A program made the position numbers and the translations under genes. From a bacterium (lineage in GTDB: Bacteria > Patescibacteriota > Minisyncoccia > UBA6257 > UBA9933): a stretch of DNA of 54,979 nucleotides. Shown here piece after piece: positions 39,446-48,734 of this stretch. Within the stretch, counting starts at the first letter, position 1, and each line of letters begins with the position of its first letter. The stretch covers positions 1-54,979 of the forward strand of contig JAJYHZ010000003.1 in the NCBI GenBank assembly GCA_021796335.1, read 5' to 3'. The notes below the pieces were generated by a model, which made no database searches, had not been told where the DNA came from, and saw only the letters and a program-made list of their open reading frames with translations.

Positions 39446-40654
39446 ATGAAATTTCACTATATCGCTTCGGAGGCGAATGGAAAAATTAAGGAGGGGGAAA
39501 TGGAGGCAAACGGGGTTGCGGAGGTTCTGGAATTTTTATCGGCGGAAGGACTCAAGCCCGTTTCTTTAAAAAAAGAAGAAGAATCTGTCGTGAAAAAATG
39601 GCATCTTTTTGAATCGTCGATTTCCGCAAGCGACAAGATTTTTCTGACCAAATATTTATCATTAATGTTGAGGATCGGAAGTGATTTATTCAAGGCTGTC
39701 GATATTTTGATTTCAGATTTTGACAAAGAGTCGGTAAGGTCATTTCTGTTTGAAGTCAGGGATAATTTAAGTAAAGGACAGCCGTTTCATGTCGCCTTTG
39801 AAAAATATCCAAAATATTTTTCTCCTGTTTTCGTTAATTTAGTGAGAGCGGGTGAAGTTTCGGGAAGTTTGGATAAAACTTTTGAAAAATTAAGCGAGAC
39901 TTTGCAGAAAGATCAGGAGCTAAGCCATGAGGTCCGAGCAGCTTTGACATACCCGATTTTGCTTGTCATCGTTTCGGTCTTAATAGTATTTTTCATTTCC
40001 ACATTCGCTTTACCGAAGATTGCGAAATTATTCACGGACAGCGGATTCGAACCGCCTCTTTTTTCAAAAATAGTTTTTGCAATCGGTTTATTTTTGAACC
40101 AATATTTCTTAATTATTTTAGCCGTTGTCATCGGCTTGGTTGTCGCTTTCTGGCTTCTGATGACCCAAACAGTCGCTTTTAAAAAAATATTCCAAAGGTT
40201 TATAAGGAAATTGCCCTTGATCGGGCCGTTATTGAAAAAAATCGCTTTGCAGCGATTTGCCGTAACTTTTGCGTCACTGTTGTCTTCTGGCTTGCCGATT
40301 TTGAAATCTTTGGAAATTACCGCCAATGCTGTGGGCGATGAGGAACTGAAGGAATCTTTGATTCGTATCGCCGATGAGGGGATAGCCAAGGGATTGACGA
40401 TAGGAGAAGCTTTCAAAAAAGAACCGGCCTTTCCGAAAATCATATCGAATTTCGTTTCGATTTCGGAAAAAAGCGGGAATCTTTCCGGCATTCTGTTTAC
40501 AATCTCTGATTTTTACGAGATTGAAATAAAATCTTCCATAAAAGTTCTTATTTCTTTTTTGGAGCCGATTCTTTTGTTGTTTATCGGTATTATTGTCGGA
40601 ACGATTGCTTTGGCGGTTATCGTACCGGTTTATCAATTAGTGGGAAAGTTCTAA
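39446..40654 (+). CDS. pilC: Type IV pilus inner-membrane platform (GspF/PilC family)
   Basis: 402 aa; LTKYLSLMLRIGSDLFKAVDIL...FVNLVRAGEVSGSLDKTFEKL...SGLPILKSLEI. Confidence 0.93.
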   Translation: MKFHYIASEANGKIKEGEMEANGVAEVLEFLSAEGLKPVSLKKEEESVVKKWHLFESSISASDKIFLTKYLSLMLRIGSDLFKAVDILISDFDKESVRSFLFEVRDNLSKGQPFHVAFEKYPKYFSPVFVNLVRAGEVSGSLDKTFEKLSETLQKDQELSHEVRAALTYPILLVIVSVLIVFFISTFALPKIAKLFTDSGFEPPLFSKIVFAIGLFLNQYFLIILAVVIGLVVAFWLLMTQTVAFKKIFQRFIRKLPLIGPLLKKIALQRFAVTFASLLSSGLPILKSLEITANAVGDEELKESLIRIADEGIAKGLTIGEAFKKEPAFPKIISNFVSISEKSGNLSGILFTISDFYEIEIKSSIKVLISFLEPILLLFIGIIVGTIALAVIVPVYQLVGKF

Positions 40655-40690
40655 ATTAAAAATCGGAGTATTGAAAATCGAAAGATTAAA

Positions 40691-41221
40691 ATGCGTGAAA
40701 TCAAATACAATAGAAGAAAAAAACAAGAAAATTTCAATTATTCAAATTTTCAATCTTGCAATTTGAATGGCGGTTTTACCCTGGTTGAAACAGTGCTTGT
40801 GATCGTCATTGTCGCGATTTTGGCGACTTTTGCGAGTTTCAATCTTTACGGTTCTTACCAAAATCAGCAATTGCAAAGCGATGCGGAAGAAATCGCTTAT
40901 GCGCTGCGCGGAGCTAGAGACAATTCCGTAAATCAAAAAAATTCCGACGAGTGGGGCGTTCATTTTGACAATGCCGCCAGCCCGACCGGATTTTTCGCCG
41001 TCTTTGAGGGTGCGAATTACGCTTCCGGAAAAAATATCGTCCGTACGAATTTAAGTTCTTCCGTAATTTTTAAAAATCCGCCCGTAGCCAGTTCGACTGA
41101 TATAATTTTTTCGAAAATGGCCGGATTGCCGTCAAGCGCCGCTTCCATTATAATCTCTTTAAATAATTCCTCATCCACCAAGGCAATAACAGTCAATTCG
41201 AGCGGAGAAATAAGTTATTAA
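40691..41221 (+). CDS. Prepilin-like protein (GspH-like)
   Basis: NGGFTLVETVLVIVIVAILATFASFNLYG; AEEIAYALRGARDNSVNQ. Confidence 0.85.
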   Translation: MREIKYNRRKKQENFNYSNFQSCNLNGGFTLVETVLVIVIVAILATFASFNLYGSYQNQQLQSDAEEIAYALRGARDNSVNQKNSDEWGVHFDNAASPTGFFAVFEGANYASGKNIVRTNLSSSVIFKNPPVASSTDIIFSKMAGLPSSAASIIISLNNSSSTKAITVNSSGEISY

Positions 41222-41224
41222 AAA

Positions 41225-44200
41225 ATGAAAAATCAAAACGGCCAGTCGTTAATGGAGATTTTAATAGGTCTGACCATCGGGGCCGCCGTAATAGGCGGAG
41301 TTTCCGCTTTAATTGCCGTCAATATGAGAAGTTCTTCCGACGCGAATTTGATACAAACAGCATCTAATCTGGCGCAGGATGAATTGAACTTGGTAAAATC
41401 GTCGGCGCAATCCGATTGGCACACGGTTTACAATCTGCAAAAAGGGGAAAACAGTCCCTATTATTTTTCGACTTCGACGGCAACCACTTCTTCTTCGACA
41501 CCTTATGATTTTTCCGGCGGGACTTTTGCAAGTACGACAATGAGCGGATCAAGCGTCGTGCTTCAGATAGAATCGCCGAACAATTTCGGTTCCGGAGCAG
41601 ACGGACCTCTGACTATCGCGCCTTCCGCGAATTATAATATAAATACGGACCAGAATTCCGATGCTAATAACAGCGATCCGGAAAAAGGAAATCGCACTTG
41701 CGCGGACGGAGCCGTATATGATGTCAATTCTTTGACTTCAAATTCCGCGACTTTGGCTTCAACTCCGGCAGCCGGCTGTCTGGTCCCGAATGATCTGGTT
41801 TTATTGATTAATGAGCAGGGCAACAGCGGTTCAACGGTTAATGTTGGTAATTACGAAATTTTGTCAGTGAATTCAGTTTCGGGTAATGTTGTTAATTTGA
41901 CCCAAAACAAAAAGTACTATGGCAGCGGAAATAGTGATAATATTGGCGATTGGAAATCTATTTCAAGTGACGACGAATCGACTTTAGCGATTAAAACAGA
42001 TGGCACTCTTTGGGCTTGGGGCGGTAACTGGGATGGTGGATTAGGATTAGGATCGGGGTCAAACATTTATTATTATTCACCTGTTCAAGTCGGTACTGAT
42101 AGCCATTGGGAATCAGTTTCATTGGGAGGCACTTACAGCAGTAAAACTGATAATTTCACTTTGGCAATTAAAACAGATGGCACTCTTTGGGCCTGGGGCA
42201 GTAACAATTATGGACAATTAGGCATAGGAAATACCGTTAATCAATTTTCTCCGGTTGAAGTTGGAACGTCTACTGATTGGAAATCGGTTTCAGCGGGAGA
42301 AGGATTTACTTTAGCAATCAAAACAGACGGCACTCTTTGGGCATGGGGAATTAACGATTGGGGTCAGTTGGGATTGGGTAATAATACGAACTACAATACT
42401 CCGCAACAGGTGGGAACGTCCGCAAATTGGGGGTCAATTTCAGCTGGAGAAAGTTCTAATTGGTGGGTAGGACATGGTTTTGCCTTGGCAACTAAAACAG
42501 ATGGCACTCTTTGGGCTTGGGGATACAATGGAAACGGTCAATTAGGTTTGGGGAATACTAATTCCTATTCTACGCCGCAGCAGGTGGGAACATCCACAAA
42601 CTGGAAGTCAATTTCAGCAGGAGATAATTTTTCTTTAGCGATTAAAACCGATGATACTTTATGGGCTTGGGGATTGAATAATACTGGGCAACTAGGTTTA
42701 GATAATCAAATAAATTATACTTCTCCGCAACAAGTAGGTAACGAGATAAACTGGCAATCAGCTTCAGCTGGAGATGCATTTTCATTGGCAATTAAAACAG
42801 ATGGCACTCTTTGGGCTTGGGGAGGAAATGGTTATGGTCAGCTTGGTTTAGGCAATACCGTTAATCAACTTTTGCCGGTCCAAGTCGGGACAAATAATAA
42901 TTGGCAATTTGCTTTGGCGAGTGGAAACGATTTTTATGATAACTATAGCAGTTCTTCAGCTTTGGGCTCTTCTTTTGCAATCCAAGCCGATAATGTTTTA
43001 TGGGTTTGGGGATCAAATAACGTCGGTCAATTGGGTTTGGGTATTCAGGCAAGCCAACAGTTGCCAACCCCTTTGCCTTACCAAAAAATAATTTTGCAAA
43101 GAATTCCGCAATACACTGATGTTACGGTAAATAGCGGAGGCAGTTTGACTGCCAACACCTGGAGTGGAACTGACGGCGGAATTCTGGCGTTTTTTGCCAA
43201 TGGGAAAATAACTATTGCGGGCAATATCAACATGCAGGGAAATGGGTACAGAACTTTTCCCGATACCGGCAGTTCTTATAGTAGCTTCGGTTCAGGAGAA
43301 TCGCGTTCTGGGCCTGGACTTTTAGAGTCGGGCGCCAATAACGACGGCGGTGGCGGCGGTGGGTATTTTTGGGATATTGGTTCTTATGATAGTAACTATT
43401 CCGGCGGGGGAGGTTACGGTATGCCGGGCGCTGACGGATTAGAAGGCAAAGGTGGAAATCAATACGGAAGTCAAACTTTGTCTTCCCAGATATTTTTGGG
43501 AAGCGCCGGCGGAGCTTATGATGGAGGAGGAGAGCCGCCTTGCTATAATACTTATTATTCCGGAGGAAATGGAGGAGGAATAGTTTTAATTAAAGGAAAT
43601 AACATTTCCATAAGCGGAGCAATTAATAATAGCGGAGGCAATGTTAATTGTCCTGATCCCGGAACCGGTTCCGGAGGATCAATTTACTTAGAAGGCAGTT
43701 CAATTGATGTTGGAAATAAAATAGTGACAGCAATAGCGGGGACAGGCGGAACTACCGGAGGAGTGGGCAGAATACATATAAAATACGGGACATTAAATGG
43801 AACCACGAACCCAAGCGCCTTTATGGAACATGGCTTTTATTATCCGGTCGGAACTTATACTTCAAGCATAATTGATACGCTTAAAAATAATTCAACCGCT
43901 GTTTTCAGCTGGAATGTTACTTTAAACGGAAACAGTTCCATTACCATGCAAGCGCGCGGAGCAAACAGTAATTCCGGAGTTTCATCAAAGCAATGGTGCT
44001 CCGTTACAAACGGAGGGGACATCTTAAGTTTGGGCAGTTCCTGCGCCGACCCCAACAGCAGGTACTTCCAGTTCAAGGCCACTTTATACGCTTCAAGCGA
44101 CAGAACGCAAACGCCTTATTTAAATTCGGTCGCCATAAATAATTTTTACCAGTCCAATTTTATTGCCGGAAAAGAATCGGTCAATATGAACGGGACAATT

Positions 44201-44872
44201 TTTACCAGATATTTTTATCTGGATAACGTTAGCAGGAATGATTGCGGTATCGGCGATATTTCAACAAGCAGTCCGACGGGTTGCATTAATATTCAAGGAG
44301 CGGGCCAAAACGATATTGCCAATGATCCTTCAACGCAAAAAATCACGGTTGTTGTCGCGAAAGGGAGTAACGATATAATCCGCCAAAGCCAATACCTTAC
44401 AATGTTCAAGGATTATGTTTTCAAACAGAACGATTGGAGCGGGGGATCCAAACAAGAATATTTCCCGCCGGTCGTTAATAATAAATTCGCCGCTTTTACG
44501 GGAATTAGCGTTTCTACTCCGGGAAATTTAACAATGACCTCGCCGACAACCACCATATCCTATTTAATTTCGTCGGTTTTTTATTCCGGATTGGCCAATT
44601 TGAACAGCATTTTGTGGCAGGGATTGACAAACGGCGGCAGCGTACAGTTCCAGATAGCTTCTGCGAATTCTTCAGCAGGGCCGTGGAATTATCTCGGTCC
44701 TGACGGGACAAATTTAACTTATTACAGCGCCGGTCCGGGAATTTCCATTCAGCTTAATCCGCAATACAACGGTGGAATTTCTTATTTCCGATACAGGATA
44801 ATTTTGAACCCCGATTCGCAGGAGAAAAATTCGCCTTCGGTGAATAGTATCGTTATAAATTACAATATTTAG
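41225..44872 (+). CDS. Giant pseudopilin-like protein with inserted seven-repeat RCC1 propeller and Gly-rich region
   Basis: 1215 aa; N-terminus NGQSLMEILIGLTIGAAVIGGVSALIA; seven RCC1-like units (LAIKTDGTLWAWGxNxxGQLGLGN); then GGGGGGY and C-terminal beta-rich region. Confidence 0.9.
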   Translation: MKNQNGQSLMEILIGLTIGAAVIGGVSALIAVNMRSSSDANLIQTASNLAQDELNLVKSSAQSDWHTVYNLQKGENSPYYFSTSTATTSSSTPYDFSGGTFASTTMSGSSVVLQIESPNNFGSGADGPLTIAPSANYNINTDQNSDANNSDPEKGNRTCADGAVYDVNSLTSNSATLASTPAAGCLVPNDLVLLINEQGNSGSTVNVGNYEILSVNSVSGNVVNLTQNKKYYGSGNSDNIGDWKSISSDDESTLAIKTDGTLWAWGGNWDGGLGLGSGSNIYYYSPVQVGTDSHWESVSLGGTYSSKTDNFTLAIKTDGTLWAWGSNNYGQLGIGNTVNQFSPVEVGTSTDWKSVSAGEGFTLAIKTDGTLWAWGINDWGQLGLGNNTNYNTPQQVGTSANWGSISAGESSNWWVGHGFALATKTDGTLWAWGYNGNGQLGLGNTNSYSTPQQVGTSTNWKSISAGDNFSLAIKTDDTLWAWGLNNTGQLGLDNQINYTSPQQVGNEINWQSASAGDAFSLAIKTDGTLWAWGGNGYGQLGLGNTVNQLLPVQVGTNNNWQFALASGNDFYDNYSSSSALGSSFAIQADNVLWVWGSNNVGQLGLGIQASQQLPTPLPYQKIILQRIPQYTDVTVNSGGSLTANTWSGTDGGILAFFANGKITIAGNINMQGNGYRTFPDTGSSYSSFGSGESRSGPGLLESGANNDGGGGGGYFWDIGSYDSNYSGGGGYGMPGADGLEGKGGNQYGSQTLSSQIFLGSAGGAYDGGGEPPCYNTYYSGGNGGGIVLIKGNNISISGAINNSGGNVNCPDPGTGSGGSIYLEGSSIDVGNKIVTAIAGTGGTTGGVGRIHIKYGTLNGTTNPSAFMEHGFYYPVGTYTSSIIDTLKNNSTAVFSWNVTLNGNSSITMQARGANSNSGVSSKQWCSVTNGGDILSLGSSCADPNSRYFQFKATLYASSDRTQTPYLNSVAINNFYQSNFIAGKESVNMNGTIFTRYFYLDNVSRNDCGIGDISTSSPTGCINIQGAGQNDIANDPSTQKITVVVAKGSNDIIRQSQYLTMFKDYVFKQNDWSGGSKQEYFPPVVNNKFAAFTGISVSTPGNLTMTSPTTTISYLISSVFYSGLANLNSILWQGLTNGGSVQFQIASANSSAGPWNYLGPDGTNLTYYSAGPGISIQLNPQYNGGISYFRYRIILNPDSQEKNSPSVNSIVINYNI
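41940..43070 (+). repeat. Seven tandem RCC1-unit coding repeats, several near-identical at DNA level
   Basis: aaaacagatggcactctttgggcttgggg recurs nearly unchanged near 41993, 42168, 42319, 42490 and 42790, with a diverged copy near 42642. Confidence 0.85.
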
Positions 44873-44946
44873 TGAAATTATTTGAAACTGTTTTAATTTC
44901 GTCGAATAAATTGGCATATAAGTCATTTTAAGCGGCATTTCAATAA

Positions 44947-45408
44947 ATGAAATTTTCAGAAATTTTTATAATTAAAATCAGGCGGGGATTTGTGGCGTTG
45001 CCGATGATTCTTCTGATAAGCGGGATTGTTTTGGAAATTTCCGTGTCTCTTGCTCTAATAACTTTTTACGTAGTTCAAAACAGCGCGAACGGCAAATATT
45101 CTAATCAAGCCTTGTCCGCGGCGCAAGCGGGTATTGACGACGCATTGATGCAGCTGAAAAGAAATAATAATTTTTCAAATACCAACGGTTATAATTTGAC
45201 TGTTGAAAACAGTTTCGCAACAATCGTGGTTTGCAAGGATTTTTTGTCAACAACGTATGCTCCCTGTTCGGTATCGAATCCGGGAGAAGATGAAATAACT
45301 TCAACCGGGCAATCTTTCGGAAGAAGCAGAAAGATGCGTGCTATTGTTGATGTATCTACAAGTACCGGAGAAATTGATGTAAAATCAATACAGGAGATTT
45401 CGTTGTAA
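44947..45408 (+). CDS. PilX-like pilus minor component
   Basis: 153 aa; RRGFVALPMILLISGIVLEISVSLALITFYVVQNS...ALSAAQAGIDDALMQL. Confidence 0.7.
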   Translation: MKFSEIFIIKIRRGFVALPMILLISGIVLEISVSLALITFYVVQNSANGKYSNQALSAAQAGIDDALMQLKRNNNFSNTNGYNLTVENSFATIVVCKDFLSTTYAPCSVSNPGEDEITSTGQSFGRSRKMRAIVDVSTSTGEIDVKSIQEISL

Positions 45409-45536
45409 ATCATGAATTCCGCGTATAGTTTTCCCCGTAACGGGATTATGAGGCGGGAGATGAATTGAAATTAAATTTAACTTCGTAATTGAATTGAATA
45501 AAAAATTTTCTTATTTGATTCAAAAAATGAAGTTAT

Positions 45537-47042
45537 GTGCGGATGAAATTCAAAACTTTTTTAAATTTAATAAATCCTCAGCCTGAAATCGGCGGGTTTG
45601 AAATAAATGATTTTGGAATAAAATTTATCGAGTTAAGGGGGAAAAAGACAAGTCTTGCGTCAATTCAATTGCCGCCGGGGATTATCGAGGAGGGGAAAAT
45701 TAAGGATAAAGATAAATTTTTTGAAATTATCTCCGAATTCCGGAATAAAATAACAAAGAGTAAGCGGAAAAAAATACACATAGTCGCCAGTATTTCAGAT
45801 ACCAATATTTATACGGAATCCTTTGTTCTCCCGCGATCAGTCGGTTCAAAACTTAACGAAGCCGCTGATTTGAACTTGCGGATGATCTCCCCTATTGATT
45901 TTGACGCTTCTTATCATGACTGGCAGCTGGTGGGGGAGCGGCTGGTAAACGGAACAAGTCAGCTGGAAATTTTCGGCGCTTTTATTCCGAAACAGGCAGT
46001 GGACGATTTTGAAGAGATTTTACTTAAGGCTGGATTTGAGGTTGTCGCTTTCGAATTTCCGACTTATGCTTTGACGCGGACGATAATGGAAATCGGGGAA
46101 GGATTTGCGAAAGAAAAAAATTACCTTTTGGTGAAAATCGGATCAGACAATCTGTCCTTTGGTTTGATTAAAAACGGCAATCTTAATTTTCTGCATTTCG
46201 TTTCCTGGAAATCCGTTTACGGAGAAGAGAAAAAAATACCTTTGCAAAGTTTTGAGAATTTGATTGTTGATGAAGTTAAAAAAGTTTTGAAATTTCAGGA
46301 GACTCATTCGACTACGGCAATCGACGGGCTGATTTTATTCTCGCCAAATTTAATAAAAGAGCTTTCAAAAATAATTTCAGATAATTTTCCCAATCTGCCG
46401 TTGATGATGCCGAATATAAACAAATTTAAAGATTTGGCTCCGGCGTGGTTCGGCGTTTTAGGTTCGGCCTTAAGAGGCGCTTTTTTCGCCGATACCTCAA
46501 GCAAGATGATTAATTTGGCGGGTTCGGAAACTACCAAGAGGTTTGACACTTATCAAATCTTAAGTTTTATCAAAATTTGGAGGAGTTTGATCGTGATATT
46601 TTTTGGATTGGTTTTGATTTTTTATGCGGGGCTGGACGTTTTTCTTTATAAATACGCGAGCCAACTGGCCGATCAGAATCAAAATGTAAAAAATCCGGAA
46701 GTTCAGATGTTGGGCCAGCTGCAGAAAGCAGCCGAGGATTTCAATCAAAAAGTGGATAATTATTATCAAATCCGCCAAAATGAGCTTAATTGGTCTTCAT
46801 TCTTCCAGAATGTGGAGAGTTTGGCGGGCGCTGATATAACAATAAAACGCATTTATGTGCAATCGAAAAATTCGCCGGTATTACTATTAGGAGAAGCATC
46901 GAATAATGACGCGATAATTGCTTTTAAAAAAGCGTTGGAGAGCGACAATCATTTCTCAAATATTAATTTTGAACTTTCCAGTATTGTTCCTGACGGGAAA
47001 AACTACGATTTCAGTATAAGTTTTTCCATTATTAAAATTTAA
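45537..47042 (+). CDS. GspL-like PilM-PilN fusion protein
   Basis: 501 aa; PilM-like part (GFEINDFGIKFIELRGKK; ESFVLPRSVGSKLNEAADLNL), TM WRSLIVIFFGLVLIFYAGLDVFL, then PilN-like C-terminal part. Confidence 0.75.
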   Translation: MRMKFKTFLNLINPQPEIGGFEINDFGIKFIELRGKKTSLASIQLPPGIIEEGKIKDKDKFFEIISEFRNKITKSKRKKIHIVASISDTNIYTESFVLPRSVGSKLNEAADLNLRMISPIDFDASYHDWQLVGERLVNGTSQLEIFGAFIPKQAVDDFEEILLKAGFEVVAFEFPTYALTRTIMEIGEGFAKEKNYLLVKIGSDNLSFGLIKNGNLNFLHFVSWKSVYGEEKKIPLQSFENLIVDEVKKVLKFQETHSTTAIDGLILFSPNLIKELSKIISDNFPNLPLMMPNINKFKDLAPAWFGVLGSALRGAFFADTSSKMINLAGSETTKRFDTYQILSFIKIWRSLIVIFFGLVLIFYAGLDVFLYKYASQLADQNQNVKNPEVQMLGQLQKAAEDFNQKVDNYYQIRQNELNWSSFFQNVESLAGADITIKRIYVQSKNSPVLLLGEASNNDAIIAFKKALESDNHFSNINFELSSIVPDGKNYDFSISFSIIKI

Positions 47043-47070
47043 ATTGAAAAATCATCTTTTTGTTGCTATA

Positions 47071-47105
47071 TTAATCCCACACATAAAATTTATGTGCGGG
47101 ATTAA
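47071..47105 (+). terminator. Hairpin between pilus operon and tRNA-Gly
   Basis: TAATCCCaCACATAAAATTTATGTGcGGGATTA. Confidence 0.55.
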
Positions 47106-47115
47106 TTTGATTATT

Positions 47116-47187
47116 GCGGGCGTCGTATAGTGGCTATTATGCTAGCCTTCCAAGCTGGAGACGAGGGTTCGATTCCCTTCGCCCGCT
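47116..47187 (+). tRNA. tRNA-Gly (anticodon TCC), CCA not encoded
   Basis: GCGGGCG TC GTATAGTGGCTATTATGC TAGCCTTCCAAGCTGG AGACG AGGGTTCGATTCCCT TCGCCCGC T; cloverleaf read by eye. Confidence 0.93.
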
Positions 47188-47194
47188 CAAAATT

Positions 47195-48622
47195 ATGGCT
47201 GCTTATAAACCAACAATTGGTTTAGAAATTCATACTATTTTAAAAACCCAGACAAAAATGTTTTGCGGGTGTTTAAACGTACCCGATGAAAAACAACCAA
47301 ATGCAAATATTTGCCCGATTTGCATGGCTCATCCCGGGACATTACCGACGATAAACAAAGAAGCAGTTGAGAAGGTTATTAAATTAGGGATTGCTTTAAA
47401 TTCGCAGATTGCAGAAGTATCAAAATTTGATCGAAAAAATTATTTTTATCCTGATTTACCGAAAGCTTATCAACTTTCACAATATGATCAACCTTTGGTT
47501 AGTGGAGGAGAATTAAATGGAATTCGATTGCGCAGAATTCATTTGGAAGAAGATGCAGCAAGATTATTACATGATGAAAAAATAAAATCGACTTTGGTGG
47601 ATTTTAATCGTGCCGGAGTTCCTTTAATGGAATTAGTGACTGAGCCAGATGTGACAAATGGTAAACAGGCAACTGATTTTGCAAAAGAATTGCAGTTGAT
47701 AATGCGATATCTGGGAATTTCGGATGCTGATATGGAAAAGGGTCACATGCGAATTGAGGCAAACTTATCTTTAAGCGCCGATGAGAAATTGGGAACAAAA
47801 GTTGAAGTAAAAAATTTGAATTCTTTTAAGGCGGTGGGAGATGCGATTGATTATGAAATAAAAAGACAGACTGAATTTTTGGATAAGGGAGAAAAAATTA
47901 TCCAGGAAACGCGCGGTTGGGATGATAAAAATAAAAAAACCGTTTCGCAGAGGCTGAAAGAAGAAGCGCACGATTATCGTTATTTTCCGGAACCGGATTT
48001 GCCGTCGCTCAACATTAAAGAATTATTTGATTCGGAGAAAATAAAAATGGAAATGCCGGAATTGCCCGCACAAAAAAGAGAACGATTTGCAAAGCAATAC
48101 GGCCTAAATAAAGATCAATCCGGAATGTTGGTGGAGAATAAATTAATGGCTGGATATTTCGAAGAATCCGCAAGCGAGCTAGAGGAACTAGCTCCCGGGG
48201 CAAATTTTCAGAGTCTTTTCAATTATTTGACATCCGATTTAAAAGGATTGATGAAAGAGGGAGAAGTCGATTTCGGGGAAAAATTAAAAATCAGCCCGGA
48301 ATATTTCGCCCGTCTGATTTTCCTTATCTCGAAAAATGAATTAAACAGCAGAATGACTAAAGATATCTTGGCGGAAATGTTTAAAACAGGACTTAATCCG
48401 GAAGATGTTATAAAATTAAAAGGGTTGGATGAGACTGTGTCCGAGAAATCTTTAAGCGAAATAATCGATTCGGTAATTTCAGAAAATCCAAAAGCAATCG
48501 AGGACTATAAGAAGGGGCAAGAAAATGTCATCCAATTTTTAATAGGGAAGGCGATGCAAAAATTGAAAGGACGCGGTAACCCGGATCAGCTTAGAGATTT
48601 ATTTAAAGGGGAAATAAAGTAA
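47195..48622 (+). CDS. gatB: Aspartyl/glutamyl-tRNA amidotransferase subunit B
   Basis: PTIGLEIHTILKTQTKMFCGC...NICPICMAHPGTLPTIN...GVPLMELVTEPD; start chosen at ATG 47195 after the tRNA. Confidence 0.94.
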   Translation: MAAYKPTIGLEIHTILKTQTKMFCGCLNVPDEKQPNANICPICMAHPGTLPTINKEAVEKVIKLGIALNSQIAEVSKFDRKNYFYPDLPKAYQLSQYDQPLVSGGELNGIRLRRIHLEEDAARLLHDEKIKSTLVDFNRAGVPLMELVTEPDVTNGKQATDFAKELQLIMRYLGISDADMEKGHMRIEANLSLSADEKLGTKVEVKNLNSFKAVGDAIDYEIKRQTEFLDKGEKIIQETRGWDDKNKKTVSQRLKEEAHDYRYFPEPDLPSLNIKELFDSEKIKMEMPELPAQKRERFAKQYGLNKDQSGMLVENKLMAGYFEESASELEELAPGANFQSLFNYLTSDLKGLMKEGEVDFGEKLKISPEYFARLIFLISKNELNSRMTKDILAEMFKTGLNPEDVIKLKGLDETVSEKSLSEIIDSVISENPKAIEDYKKGQENVIQFLIGKAMQKLKGRGNPDQLRDLFKGEIK

Positions 48623-48674
48623 ATTTTCCGGTCTGATATACAAATGCAGTTTCCCGACTGTAAGGTCGTGGGAA

Positions 48675-48714
48675 GTCTATTATTTTATCCGCCGCGGCGG
48701 ATAAAATAATAGAC
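48675..48714. repeat. 40-bp perfect palindrome between convergent gatB and miaA
   Basis: GTCTATTATTTTATCCGCCG|CGGCGGATAAAATAATAGAC. Confidence 0.9.
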
Positions 48715-48734
48715 AGGTTATCCATGCTACTTAT

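Noticed and set aside
41940-43070. CRISPR-like or minisatellite array
   Set aside because: The repeats are in frame and encode RCC1 units of about 50 aa; spacing is irregular and there are no cas genes.
47114-47194. Extended N-terminus of the gatB ORF (MRASYSGYYASLPSWRRGFDSLRPLKI)
   Set aside because: This stretch is the tRNA-Gly gene; the real start is ATG 47195.
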